The position numbers and the translations under genes are program-made. Under the pieces are notes generated by a model. The model was not told the origin of the DNA. It worked only from the letters and a program-made list of their open reading frames with translations, and ran no database searches. Shown one piece after another: positions 1 to 8,121 of a stretch of 33,618 nt of DNA (within the stretch, counting starts at the first letter, position 1; every line of letters begins with the position of its first letter). Origin of the DNA: a virus; IMG/VR virus record IMGVR_UViG_3300015171_000019, positions 1-33,618 of that record; one strand, 5' to 3'.

Positions 1-379
1 CGATATATAGCCAGGTAAGCTTCTCTGCTTGATGTCCCCAATCACATTGGGCCACTTCAATACTATATCCACCAAAAGCATCTGGTCCATTACCTGGAAA
101 AGGAAGACTGCACGTTGCCCAAAGTGTAGAGTATGCCGGATGCTCTAAGACACCTTTCCATTTTCTTACTTGCTCAACAGCAATAGGCGCACAGTCAGCA
201 AACTCTGGACTAGCATTCCATGCAAATTTCCCATAATAAGCACAAGATGGGTGTGCAACAATAGGATCAGGTCCAGCGTATAGACGAGCATCTTTATTAA
301 CTCCGTAACACTTAACACCTTCTATACGTGGATACACTCCAAATCGCGTATCCACGTATAGGGCAGCTACTGGTCTCAT
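1..379 (-). CDS. Conserved phage protein, C-terminus cut off by window edge
   Basis: This frame starts at ATG 379, overlaps the stop of the YunG-like gene as ATGA, and stays open to the left edge, so about 126 residues are visible and the C-terminus is missing. The visible protein reads MRPVAALYVDTRFGVYPRIE and later contains YAGPDPIVAHPSCAYYGKF, VEQVRKWKGVLEHPAYSTLW, PDAFGGYSIEV and WGHQAEKLTWLYI. I recognise this pattern as a conserved phage protein of unknown function, often found near DNA modification or replication genes. The VAHP(S/P)C segment and the GVLEHP segment are its most constant parts. No catalytic activity can be assigned. Translational coupling to the gene before it is likely. 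I am confident that it is a real gene and unsure of its role. Confidence 0.85.
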   Translation of the reverse strand, partial: MRPVAALYVDTRFGVYPRIEGVKCYGVNKDARLYAGPDPIVAHPSCAYYGKFAWNASPEFADCAPIAVEQVRKWKGVLEHPAYSTLWATCSLPFPGNGPDAFGGYSIEVAQCDWGHQAEKLTWLYI

Positions 380-777
380 GGCTTAAAAGCCGGTAGCCCA
401 AAACCCATTCGTTGAGCAAGCAGCTTCGCACGAGCAACAGTCTCAAAATTTAACTCACTGCCAGCACGAATGCATCCATTAGGATGAACACAATGATCCA
501 TCTCAACTGGCCTAAGTCCAAACTGGTCACCAGTAAGATCAACATCAAAGTCATTAATCTTATTATACCAGTGCGAGACTCCATTAATATGAGTGGATCT
601 GAAGCCGCCACCGAACAACTGGTTAACTACTATTGCAACAGCTGCACAGTGTCCAGTAGACCCTGATGCGTAGACTGTATTAGGAAATGCTGTATCTGCT
701 GCAAATACTTCATCTAGCATCTTGCGTAGATTAACTAGCGACTTCTTAAGAGTCTTACTATCTAGTTGGTCTTCCAT
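376..777 (-). CDS. YunG-like protein
   Basis: A 133-residue protein from ATG 777 (MEDQLDSK). This start has an upstream GGAAGG ribosome binding site, so I prefer it to the ATG 13 codons earlier. The core has a GHCAAVAIVVNQLFGGGF segment followed by INGVSHWYNKI and VDLTGDQFG. This matches the YunG family pattern: a Gly-x-Cys turn, a hydrophobic helix, then a His-Tyr strand and an Asp-Leu-Thr-x-Asp-Gln-Phe motif. The conserved Cys and His recall cysteine-peptidase-like folds, but the function of the family is not established. The gene overlaps the 3' end of the metallophosphoesterase by 20 bases and ends ATGA into the next gene, so it is within an operon. Confidence 0.8.
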   Translation of the reverse strand: MEDQLDSKTLKKSLVNLRKMLDEVFAADTAFPNTVYASGSTGHCAAVAIVVNQLFGGGFRSTHINGVSHWYNKINDFDVDLTGDQFGLRPVEMDHCVHPNGCIRAGSELNFETVARAKLLAQRMGFGLPAFKP

Positions 778-1699
778 TTGGTGTCCTTCCAGCGAGATAA
801 ATTGGGTAGTCAGCAATTAGACCATACTTCTCATCAAAGAATCCAAGTCGCTGGCTAGGCTCACCTACTGCTGCGAAATCTTCTTGGGCATATTGATTGT
901 CAGACTCAGTAGTTCCATTGATCTTAACAATACGTCTGTTCACAACCCAAGACGACATTTGATGAAAGTGTCCTAACCAAATATAGTCCCAAGCTTCTGG
1001 TATAGCATCTATCCAACCAGAAATCTTGGTTTTGAACCCATTGCCACCAACACCACCAGTTATTTGATCGCCGTGTATGAGTAGGTTTCCCCATCCGAAG
1101 ATGCGGTCTACTTGATACCAGTGTCCAATAGGTCCAAAATCGATACGTTTTGTAAGATTTTTACGATCAGGAAAAAGATCAGCGCCGCCAAGTAAGTCAC
1201 GCTTGGCCACCTCATAGCAAATCTCGTCCCAATTCGTAGGGCTGCCATGAATATTTCCATGGTTTCCTCTTACTGAAAATATCTTGATACGTTGAAAATG
1301 ACTTAGCAGACGTAAAGTAAGCCCGGCAATAGCAGCAGATGCTCCATGTATCGCTTGCGCGTATACAGGAGCATCTATCAGATGTTTCTGCCCAGGAAAT
1401 ATGTCCTCACCTTCAACAATATCGCCACCAAGATAGAGGTGAAGTTCCTCTATCTTGGCTCCATGTTTTCTTGCGTCAACAACTTTTCCAACACGGACAG
1501 CTAATTCAATTAGTCGCTTCTTTGCGATTTCTGAACTATAGCTGGCTGTTACCTTACCCCACTGAACGTCACTAAGATGCAGTACTGCAATCTCAGTATT
1601 ACTAGTTTTACTGGCTACCTTAATTGGGTAGCCAGGAATACGTAACTCAGGGAGTGGCAACTTGGATAGTGCTTCTACTACTTCTGTTTGCAGAACCAT
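758..1699 (-). CDS. Calcineurin-like metallophosphoesterase
   Basis: A 313-residue protein with the ordered motifs of the metal-dependent phosphoesterase superfamily: SDVQ (residues 43-46, in place of DxH), GGD (91-93), RGNHGN (144-149), HGD (209-211) and GHFH (243-246). These residues would hold a two-metal centre that hydrolyses phosphodiester or phosphomonoester bonds. Phage members often act on nucleic acids, but the substrate cannot be read from the sequence. Gln replaces the usual second ligand His in the first motif, as in some phage and Mre11-like members. The start at ATG 1699 has an AAGGA site 11 bases upstream. It overlaps the NYN gene by 53 bases and the YunG-like gene by 20, so it is cotranscribed with the nucleotide-metabolism block. 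Confidence 0.88.
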   Translation of the reverse strand: MVLQTEVVEALSKLPLPELRIPGYPIKVASKTSNTEIAVLHLSDVQWGKVTASYSSEIAKKRLIELAVRVGKVVDARKHGAKIEELHLYLGGDIVEGEDIFPGQKHLIDAPVYAQAIHGASAAIAGLTLRLLSHFQRIKIFSVRGNHGNIHGSPTNWDEICYEVAKRDLLGGADLFPDRKNLTKRIDFGPIGHWYQVDRIFGWGNLLIHGDQITGGVGGNGFKTKISGWIDAIPEAWDYIWLGHFHQMSSWVVNRRIVKINGTTESDNQYAQEDFAAVGEPSQRLGFFDEKYGLIADYPIYLAGRTPNGRPTR

Positions 1700-2162
1700 C
1701 GGTTAAAAATCCTTCGTGAATCTCTACTATACGGTGAGATGCACTCCGCATTCTGTCGTTGATCCCGCAAGCCATTACGATGACTTCAACATCGTTGCAC
1801 TCGCGAAGCCTATGGATTAGTGGCAGATACTCGTGACCAGATGTTCCGATGACAATAACGTCTGACGCAGAACAATAGGCTTCGAGAGCGATTTCCACTG
1901 CCCAATCAAACGGCTGACCTTGAGAGCGCGGCTGCACAAACTTGGTATCCCAACCAATTCGCCGCAGAGACTTCTCAAATTCATTAACGCCTGGGTTGAC
2001 ATAGGTTCCATAGACTCTAGTTGTTCCTAATTTAGTCCCGAAACCTAATGCTGTATCAAGGAACTTCTTGTAGTTGAGTCTGCGACCTGGAAACTTTTTA
2101 TCTACACAATGAAAAAGTTGGCCAGAGTCACAGAACACACTAACAACTTTGTTAAGAACCAC
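1647..2162 (-). CDS. NYN-domain (LabA/DUF88-like) putative ribonuclease
   Basis: This gene encodes a PIN-like NYN protein. Near its N-terminus are VSVFCDSGQLF, then GRRLNYKKFL, RVYGTYV, a hydrophobic SASDVIVIGTSGHEYLPLI segment and VIVMACG. These are the acidic Asp strands and the (S/T)xx(D/E)xxPL signature of the family. NYN proteins are usually metal-dependent ribonucleases. In the first motif Asp-Ser-Gly replaces the common Asp-Gly-x-Asn, but the Asp is kept. The open frame extends to 2204 through a TTG, with an ATG at 2192. I chose GTG 2162 because the family core begins immediately after it and the overlap with nrdJ falls to 11 bases. This start is uncertain. It lies between ribonucleotide reductase and a phosphoesterase. 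Confidence 0.75.
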   Translation of the reverse strand: MVLNKVVSVFCDSGQLFHCVDKKFPGRRLNYKKFLDTALGFGTKLGTTRVYGTYVNPGVNEFEKSLRRIGWDTKFVQPRSQGQPFDWAVEIALEAYCSASDVIVIGTSGHEYLPLIHRLRECNDVEVIVMACGINDRMRSASHRIVEIHEGFLTDGSANRSSRSTIQVATP

Positions 2163-3792
2163 AGGATGCCCCGCCCTTAATCGTGCAAACATCACCGGCT
2201 TCAATGAAGACTTCGCCTTCTCCCTTAATAGCTTCGTCGTAACTTACTGCTGTAAGAGGCTGCCCATCACGAGCACCATCAGGATAGCAAGTAAGTCCTC
2301 GAAGCTTAGGAAGATAATTGATTAGCATCTCTCCGAAGGGAGTAACAGTGTTGTCATTATTAAACTTAGATCCCCAAGCTGGAAGATTAACAGTCGAAGA
2401 AATTGCATGGTCAACATACTGCTGCACCCAAGCTTGGAAAGCAACTCTGCGCTCAACATCTTCTGCTAGTGAGTAAGCATCTTCAATCTTACTGACACTG
2501 ATTCCATTTTCAATAAGTCGCTTTGCAGTAGGATCAATGACATACTGAAACTGGAACGTGTTGCCCTTAAGATAACGACGCTTCATCGCAACGCAGAAGA
2601 TCGGTTCGATGCCAGTTGTTGTCTCTGCTACGATGCCAATAGTTCCAGTAGGTGCAATAGCACGAGTTTTCTTAGGCTTGCTAATGTCCCACTGTTCAGC
2701 AAAGTCAGCAGCAATAGCAGTAGACTTGGCGTAAATCTTGAGATATTCTTCTAACTCAGGATCTGGACCATACTTCTTTCCACGCTTGATTAACCACTCA
2801 TGGATTCCCATCAAACCAAGACCAAGCCGACGATTCTTGCTACGAACTTGGTCTACCTTAGGATACGGGACATCGCTGTAGACTGTACCGGCAAGTAGAA
2901 ATGCTGTAGACTGCTTGACGAGAGCCCGCATCTGGTCAAGCGAGTTGATATTCGCCATATTGATCGAGCCGAGATTACAGATATCGGAATCGTCTGCTGT
3001 AGTAATCTCGCAGCACGCATTCCTGAGATCCTCTCCAGCATTAGGCCCAACATCAATACTGAACCCAGGCTCAGCTTTCTTAAGCATCTGACGAACAGTA
3101 TCCCAATAGACAATTTGGGCTAGTCCGTGCTTTTCGTGATCTTCATCATGATAAGCTTCAAAGAACTCATCATTCAAAACAACAGAGATATTAGTTCCAT
3201 CGAGCGTGGCAGGGAATGCGTATTCCTTAGCCTTTAAAGCCCTAACATCAGGAGACCAATCCTTGATATGAATGAACTTAATTATATCAGGATGATCCCA
3301 TTGAAGTCCAGCCCAAATTGCCGATCTTCTAGAGCCGCCTTGCATAATAAATCTACCAGCTTCATTAACCATCTGCATCAGTGCAAGTGGTCCAGTAGAC
3401 TTGCCGCCAGTCTTCTTTATAACCTTTCGCTCGCCACGCACTCCACTATATACAACACCGATACCTGCTCCAGTCATTAAAGCAAGTGTCGCCTTATACA
3501 TAATTTCCGACCAGCCTTCACGACTATCATCAGCTCTAAGTAGAAGGCAATTCTGCACTTGATGGAATTGGCGACCAGTAGCATAAAGATATCTGCCACC
3601 TGGAATGAACTCTTTATTAGCAATATTTTGTTCAATAGCTTTGGTAAGATCATCTCTGGCACGAACAGCGCGCATAACATTACTGCTTACACGCTTAGCA
3701 AGTTCACCCCAAGTTTCTTTACGCTTCTCAACATCGTGAGCGTATTTCTCTTCAAAGATTGTTTTTGCCCAAACACTGTTAAAATCGCTCAT
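2152..3792 (-). CDS. nrdJ: Adenosylcobalamin-dependent (class II) ribonucleotide reductase
   Basis: A 546-residue catalytic subunit that would convert ribonucleotides to deoxyribonucleotides for phage DNA synthesis. Visible motifs: FIPGGR (62-67), the redox Cys in QNCLLL (C82), NACCEI (258-263) giving the radical-site pattern Asn-x-Cys-x-Glu, ICNLGSIN with the partner Cys C272, PTGTIG, and TTGIEPIF. A C-terminal pair (C536, C544) fits the swinging thiols that are re-reduced by thioredoxin or glutaredoxin. There is no ATP-cone domain, and the length is short, as in monomeric phage NrdJ proteins. No small subunit gene is nearby, which supports class II. The gene starts two bases after the stop of the VRR-NUC gene. 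The identification is firm; a class Ia subunit is unlikely given the tail motif. Confidence 0.93.
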   Translation of the reverse strand: MSDFNSVWAKTIFEEKYAHDVEKRKETWGELAKRVSSNVMRAVRARDDLTKAIEQNIANKEFIPGGRYLYATGRQFHQVQNCLLLRADDSREGWSEIMYKATLALMTGAGIGVVYSGVRGERKVIKKTGGKSTGPLALMQMVNEAGRFIMQGGSRRSAIWAGLQWDHPDIIKFIHIKDWSPDVRALKAKEYAFPATLDGTNISVVLNDEFFEAYHDEDHEKHGLAQIVYWDTVRQMLKKAEPGFSIDVGPNAGEDLRNACCEITTADDSDICNLGSINMANINSLDQMRALVKQSTAFLLAGTVYSDVPYPKVDQVRSKNRRLGLGLMGIHEWLIKRGKKYGPDPELEEYLKIYAKSTAIAADFAEQWDISKPKKTRAIAPTGTIGIVAETTTGIEPIFCVAMKRRYLKGNTFQFQYVIDPTAKRLIENGISVSKIEDAYSLAEDVERRVAFQAWVQQYVDHAISSTVNLPAWGSKFNNDNTVTPFGEMLINYLPKLRGLTCYPDGARDGQPLTAVSYDEAIKGEGEVFIEAGDVCTIKGGASCGS

Positions 3793-3793
3793 C

Positions 3794-4153
3794 TTAGTGC
3801 CATGGCCTCACTGAACTATGTCCTATGAACCGATGAAAATTTGGAGCTTCCCAAAGCTTCTTATATTCTTCTTCTGTTGCGCCACAAATAACCCACACTC
3901 CTACCCCGTACCTAAAGAGTTCAGGGAATAAATACATCTGAGCTTTTGTAAAATGGTAGGAGAGTGGGTTTTTGAGTTCGATCCACCGCTGCCCAATTTC
4001 AGGGTGACAAGCATAGAGATCAGGTAGACCACTTTGGAACATATTGCCGTGGGTTGTGACCACAAGCCACTTACGTTCTTGAAGAAACTTAATTACTTCT
4101 TTTTTGATCTTACCTTCTGGTGTTTGAGAGTTACCTAATTTCTTTGGGTCCAT
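3794..4153 (-). CDS. VRR-NUC domain nuclease (PD-(D/E)XK superfamily)
   Basis: A 119-residue stand-alone VRR-NUC protein. Visible are the N-terminal Glu helix (TPEGKIKKEVIKFLQ), the SGLPDLY strand with the catalytic Asp, the RWIELKNP strand carrying the Glu-x-Lys pair, and a TKAQMYLFPEL helix where the family has F-x-x-Q. Phage VRR-NUC proteins are structure-specific DNA nucleases, often placed with replication or recombination genes, as here beside nrdJ and the polymerase. I chose ATG 4153, which has a GGAG about ten bases upstream. The longer frame to 4174 begins with TTG and adds nothing family-like. The stop is followed after one base by the nrdJ start, implying coupled translation. Confidence 0.85.
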   Translation of the reverse strand: MDPKKLGNSQTPEGKIKKEVIKFLQERKWLVVTTHGNMFQSGLPDLYACHPEIGQRWIELKNPLSYHFTKAQMYLFPELFRYGVGVWVICGATEEEYKKLWEAPNFHRFIGHSSVRPWH

Positions 4154-4194
4154 CGTCAAGTAACTCCCGAGCAAGTAAAAGGTAAGAGATGGTA

Positions 4195-4566
4195 TTACGT
4201 AACCGAATCGACAGGCTTATCTGCTCCGCTGGCGGCAATAGCCGCGACTCCCGCAACATCTCCTGACTTCTTTGAATCAGGAACTCCACCGTTGGATTCT
4301 CCAGGACTAGTTGCACTGCTCCCAGATCCAGACTTTCCAGCAGTAGCGAGCGTTTCTTCGATAGCCTTTTTGATTTCGTCATTGTTAACAAGTCCTTTAG
4401 CCATCAATACTTGTAACGCACCAGTGAAAACAATTAGACTATCCCTTTGATTTTTCATTACCGGCTGCATCTTTTCGATGATGTGCTCTAGCTTTGAGAT
4501 TCTTTGCTTCTGTGAGATATGCTGAGTAGATCCGCCTGAACCCTTTGCGAAGCTTCGTCCGCGCAT
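4195..4566 (-). CDS. Hypothetical protein with coiled-coil middle and Gly/Ser/Ala-rich tail
   Basis: A 123-residue protein that I do not recognise. Residues from about 20 to 72 look helical and possibly coiled-coil (ISKLEHIIEKM, then DEIKKAIEETL). The last 45 residues are a low-complexity linker rich in Gly, Ser and Ala that ends PVDSVT. Codon choice looks natural through the whole frame. Its first 42 codons overlap the end of the 111-residue gene upstream in another frame, which is unusually long. A later start at ATG 4470 would reduce the overlap to 32 bases, but would cut into the helical segment. Neither ATG has a strong ribosome binding site. A competing 86-residue frame on the same strand (4131-4391) looks like a shadow. 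Confidence 0.65.
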   Translation of the reverse strand: MRGRSFAKGSGGSTQHISQKQRISKLEHIIEKMQPVMKNQRDSLIVFTGALQVLMAKGLVNNDEIKKAIEETLATAGKSGSGSSATSPGESNGGVPDSKKSGDVAGVAAIAASGADKPVDSVT

Positions 4567-4774
4567 TGTTAAGCAACTTCATTTCTTCCAGGTAGTGAGC
4601 CTGGATTAAAAAGAGATAATCCCACTCAGTGGGTTTGTGAAGACGCCATATTTTAAGTAACTGAGTCAGTTCATTAAAAACCAACTCATCGACTTGTGAT
4701 TTGACAAGAGTCTGATCAACTTTATCAAAATCAGCTTCACTAATACCTGACTTAATACATTGCTCACGAAGCAT
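4439..4774 (-). CDS. Hypothetical protein, 111 aa
   Basis: A predicted mostly helical, charged protein beginning MLREQCIKSGISEADFD, with no family I can name. Its ATG overlaps the end of the preceding gene by 11 bases, a typical operon junction. The middle (LLKIWRLHKPTEWDYLFLIQ) has the mixed hydrophobic and aromatic pattern of a folded protein, while the last 30 residues are very basic and lie on top of the next gene. That tail could be read-through of a shorter ancestral protein. It sits directly after the polymerase and a small SAP-like protein, so a replication accessory role is possible but is inference only. Confidence 0.65.
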   Translation of the reverse strand: MLREQCIKSGISEADFDKVDQTLVKSQVDELVFNELTQLLKIWRLHKPTEWDYLFLIQAHYLEEMKLLNNARTKLRKGFRRIYSAYLTEAKNLKARAHHRKDAAGNEKSKG

Positions 4775-5114
4775 GTTTTGTTAACTCCGCGAGCAATGTT
4801 GCTCGGTCTAAGTGATGATACTTCGCGATACCTTTTTGACGAGCTAGTATCCGAAGTGAGTAGACAGTTAATGCACTTAAGTCTGACTTGGTTTGTGCAT
4901 CAAACCAAGCCAAACACTTCTCTCGGTCACAGACTTTAACTAACGTTATGAACTCAGTTTTACTTGTCTCTGATGCTTTAAGCCAAACTTCATCAAATCT
5001 GTCATTAGCTACAAGCCGATATATTGCCCTTATATTAAGGGATCGTCTGTAGCATAATTCTTTAAGTTGCACTGAGTTCACTTTGCGCCCCAACAAGAAA
5101 GAAACAATTTCCAT
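4764..5114 (-). CDS. Hypothetical protein with SAP/Rho-N-like C-terminus
   Basis: A 116-residue basic protein. The last 35 residues (LTVYSLRILARQKGIAKYHH, then LDRATLLAEL) match the helix-extended-helix pattern of SAP, HeH or Rho-N domains: a Leu-rich first helix, an Arg/Lys-Gly-Ile turn and a second helix ending in Leu-x-x-x-Leu. Such modules usually bind nucleic acids. The N-terminal 80 residues are unrecognised. The ATG lies inside the last 37 bases of the DNA polymerase gene, so it is translationally coupled to it. A role with the polymerase is plausible but unproven. Confidence 0.7.
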   Translation of the reverse strand: MEIVSFLLGRKVNSVQLKELCYRRSLNIRAIYRLVANDRFDEVWLKASETSKTEFITLVKVCDREKCLAWFDAQTKSDLSALTVYSLRILARQKGIAKYHHLDRATLLAELTKHAS

Positions 5115-7645
5115 TTGATGCCGAGTAACGGAATAAGTGACTTATATTCCTCAACAAACGCTTCGGCTATTTGCTTAGACCGCTTGGCTAGTTTTCTCAT
5201 TATGGGACACATCAACTCATCATGGATGTTCATTGGACGCACATGCCATTTATGAATGCCACATGGTTGGAGTGCCCAAAGACGATGTTCAAGAATCTTA
5301 GTAAGTTCAGCCCCTGTACTTTGGATTTTATGATTCCCCGCTGCCCGCATATTGGCACCTTGAAGTTGAAACATGGCTCCAAAGATAGCAGACTGAACAG
5401 CCCCTGATGCTGACTGTTCTCTGTCCTTACGCATCACTTTGAATTTGAACTTTCGCCAAGCGGGCGGCGGTTTTTCACCTAAGTCAAAAAGAGCTTTACA
5501 GATCATGTTCTCAAGAGTAAAGAATCTCTTGAATCCAAGCATCGATTCAACAAAGTCCCAAGGATCATTCCACTCAATCCTTGTTCCGATGCCACCTGGT
5601 TGACGTGCAGGACAGTACCTATCGTAGAAAACTTTACGCTTCTGATCCATAACTGGATACCGGCGCATAATCTCTTGATAGGCTGCTTCACCAAGAACCT
5701 CATCGATATTAAGACGAGATGCTAGAGTGAAAGCGTTTCCAAAGTAAATAAGCGCAAAGAAAGCAGACTTTGCACGAGTGTACAAGTCAACATCCGCGCC
5801 GTCAGTATCAATGATCTCCCAATAAGTCTTGGGCTTATAGACCATTGATCCAATGATTGCGTGGATCTTTACCTTGACAGGCTGCCCCTTCTCATCAAAG
5901 AGAGGTTTTCCATCTCGACCAGTCGCTTGAGAAATTAAATCCTTGTGTAGTTGAGGATCTTCATAGTAAGCATCGGCAATAGTAACCTCGAATGCGTCGA
6001 AGTCACCACCTACTAGAATCTCCTCCTCGCTTTCACCATCACTGAATTCTTTACAAACTGGACAATGACATCGTGCCGCGATGCGTGGAGGTAGTTCTAG
6101 ATATCGAAGCATACCATCAGTAAAGGCTATTTGAAACTGAGCTTTAACAAGCTTCTTCTTCTGGATACCTTGCGGGTTGATTGAGCCTGCTTTACCTTTA
6201 GTATGCTTGTGCTTCTTTTTCTTCTTTGCAGAATTCTTCTTGCCTCTACTCTTGCCGTCAGTGTTGCCGCCACCTGATTTACGTCCAGACCTGGCACCGA
6301 TGACATTGAAGTTAGCGTGAAGTCTACCTGCAATAAGAATCTTGTCGTAAAGTTCTTCTTCTTTCTTTGCCTTCTTAGATCCTAAGCAACCATCTGCTCG
6401 GATAGCAGCTTCTGACGGTTCAGTTCCTGTTCCTTTACATCTAGAACACTTCTCAGCCTTGCAACGACATTTCTGCTCATTGCAGTGAACAAACTTCTTA
6501 CCTGCACACTTGACGCAAACCTTGTCGTCTATTCTTTGCTTGGCAATTTCTTCAAGAACTTGCTTCTTAGTGCTAGGTCTCCCGTGCTCATCTTCGAGAC
6601 ACATCTTTTCTTCTTCCGAAAGAACTTCGGAAATATATGTCATGATTCTTGCAGGATGAATAGGAAAAAGAAGCTTCTTTTTAGCAGCTTTCTTTCTTAG
6701 AACTTCAATGCCCTTGAGATTAACAGCGTATCCCTTAAGGCGACCAGAACCTACGGCAATAGCTAGTTCAGAGTCGCGATCACCGAACTCAGGACAGCCC
6801 CACTTCTTCCACATTCTAATTGGAAGTGTAACATCTCGTTCAGCATACTTCCTAGCAAGTTCATTGTATATCCAATGAGTAATGTGATGTTGAGCTACTT
6901 CACACCATGCATTATTCCATTTACCTGGCTTACCAACAGCTGTAGCAAATGGAGCATAGGCAAACTCAGTAGGGAGAAATTTGTCTTGAATCTTGATATC
7001 AGCGTAGACAAGCGATTCTGACTCAGGAATCTCTAATGCATCAGTGGCTAGAGCCTTCATCCCGCCATCAGGTGCAAAGCCTAGCTCAAGATGAACAAAG
7101 TCATTGTCTAGAGGTATATCGATAATGCGCCAATGGGAAGTTGATTGCTTAGCCTTCTTAGCAAAGAAAATAGGTCTGAGCATCAACCTCTTTTCAAGTT
7201 CCTCTGCAAGTAAAGGAGCAAGTATACGAGGCACTCGTCGAATCCTAATTGGATCTCGACTCATCAAATTTTGATACGGACCTTTACGAGCATGAAGCAT
7301 AAGATCAAAGGCTTTAACTGGACGAAGACATGCCCCATCTCTAGCCAATTTCTCGGCAACACCCATATCATCAATAATGTCTATAGGATATGCGTCTGGC
7401 GGAAGAAGCTTAAGAGTATTATAAGTCTTACTCACGTGGAAGTGATCGAAGGCCAAATTAAAGCCTAGGACACCTCCCGGATGATGTATGATATATTCGA
7501 TAATTTCTAAAGTGTCTTTGATCTTTTCTGTGAAAATGCTATGTAAATTAACTGGCTTAGTTTCATCACCCGAATCCGACCATTGTAAGAGACACATTGC
7601 TCCGTGGAAACCTATGGTCTCGCTGTCTAAAGTGATGAAACTCAT
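5078..7645 (-). CDS. Family A DNA polymerase with 3'-5' exonuclease domain and zinc/lysine-rich insertions
   Basis: An 855-residue replicative polymerase of the PolA type. The N-terminus is a DEDD exonuclease: LDSET (6-10) and GFNLAFDHFHV (61-71). The polymerase motifs are motif A GGDFDAFEV (546-554, Asp548), motif B with K626, F630 and Y634 at the spacing of E. coli K758, F762 and Y766, and motif C NIHDE (806-810). Two insertions are unusual. Residues 377-403 hold seven cysteines in DnaJ-like CxxC knuckles. Residues 451-498 split the conserved GARSGR...NPQGIQ segment with a Lys/Gly-rich stretch including five lysines in a row. A further CHCPVC (526-531) lies just before motif A. Phe630 predicts good discrimination against dideoxynucleotides by analogy. 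It follows an HNH gene with an ATGA overlap. Confidence 0.93.
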   Translation of the reverse strand: MSFITLDSETIGFHGAMCLLQWSDSGDETKPVNLHSIFTEKIKDTLEIIEYIIHHPGGVLGFNLAFDHFHVSKTYNTLKLLPPDAYPIDIIDDMGVAEKLARDGACLRPVKAFDLMLHARKGPYQNLMSRDPIRIRRVPRILAPLLAEELEKRLMLRPIFFAKKAKQSTSHWRIIDIPLDNDFVHLELGFAPDGGMKALATDALEIPESESLVYADIKIQDKFLPTEFAYAPFATAVGKPGKWNNAWCEVAQHHITHWIYNELARKYAERDVTLPIRMWKKWGCPEFGDRDSELAIAVGSGRLKGYAVNLKGIEVLRKKAAKKKLLFPIHPARIMTYISEVLSEEEKMCLEDEHGRPSTKKQVLEEIAKQRIDDKVCVKCAGKKFVHCNEQKCRCKAEKCSRCKGTGTEPSEAAIRADGCLGSKKAKKEEELYDKILIAGRLHANFNVIGARSGRKSGGGNTDGKSRGKKNSAKKKKKHKHTKGKAGSINPQGIQKKKLVKAQFQIAFTDGMLRYLELPPRIAARCHCPVCKEFSDGESEEEILVGGDFDAFEVTIADAYYEDPQLHKDLISQATGRDGKPLFDEKGQPVKVKIHAIIGSMVYKPKTYWEIIDTDGADVDLYTRAKSAFFALIYFGNAFTLASRLNIDEVLGEAAYQEIMRRYPVMDQKRKVFYDRYCPARQPGGIGTRIEWNDPWDFVESMLGFKRFFTLENMICKALFDLGEKPPPAWRKFKFKVMRKDREQSASGAVQSAIFGAMFQLQGANMRAAGNHKIQSTGAELTKILEHRLWALQPCGIHKWHVRPMNIHDELMCPIMRKLAKRSKQIAEAFVEEYKSLIPLLGIKWKLFLSCWGAK

Positions 7646-8121
7646 AGGATGTCCTTATAAGACTCTCTGTTAAGTATACGCTTAACAACAGACCTATTAA
7701 CCCAATTAAGCCTAGCAATTTGTTCTTGAGTTAATCCTTGAGTATGTTGAAGACGAATAAGCCTTACTTGGTCAGCAGTAAGCGATGCTTGGTAGTTCTT
7801 AGTGCTAGTTATACTAATAAAGTCTTTCTTTCCTCTATGTTTGACTGCCCGATCCCATGCATTAGACTGATCGCTACCTTTAGTTAAGTATTTCGGATTA
7901 CAACAAGGAGGATTATCGCAAGTATGCATTACAATGTCTGGTCCAGCATCTTCTTTGCTTATAGCAAATGCAACTCTATGAGATCCAAGCATCTGATTAT
8001 TAATCCTGAACCAACCATACCCTTTAATATTGTGTGAAGCTTTCCATGGCCAACACTCATCTTCTGATCTAATATCAACTTTAGACCAGAAGCGAGCGAT
8101 ATCTGACTCGGATAACTTCAT
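7642..8121 (-). CDS. HNH homing endonuclease (HNH_3 type) with C-terminal helix-turn-helix
   Basis: A 159-residue free-standing endonuclease. The N-terminal half has the HNH_3 layout: CWPWK, GYGWFRI, SHRVAFAI, then VMHTCDNPPCCNPKYLTKGS, with His66 and the Cys cluster of the zinc-stabilised fold. The usual His in the CxNPxHL motif is Tyr here (NPKYL), which could weaken activity. Residues 113-157 form a helix-turn-helix of the type used by homing endonucleases for site recognition (LTADQVRLIR, then GLTQEQIARL). It is inserted exactly between the first parB-like gene and the polymerase, sharing ATGA or TGATG overlaps with both. This is typical of mobile endonucleases that settle next to essential replication genes without disrupting them. 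Confidence 0.9.
   Translation of the reverse strand: MKLSESDIARFWSKVDIRSEDECWPWKASHNIKGYGWFRINNQMLGSHRVAFAISKEDAGPDIVMHTCDNPPCCNPKYLTKGSDQSNAWDRAVKHRGKKDFISITSTKNYQASLTADQVRLIRLQHTQGLTQEQIARLNWVNRSVVKRILNRESYKDIL

Noticed and set aside
4131-4391. An 86-codon leftward frame overlapping the VRR-NUC start and the 123-aa protein
   Set aside because: Leu/Ser/Arg-heavy composition, no ribosome binding site, and it competes with two better frames; treated as a shadow.
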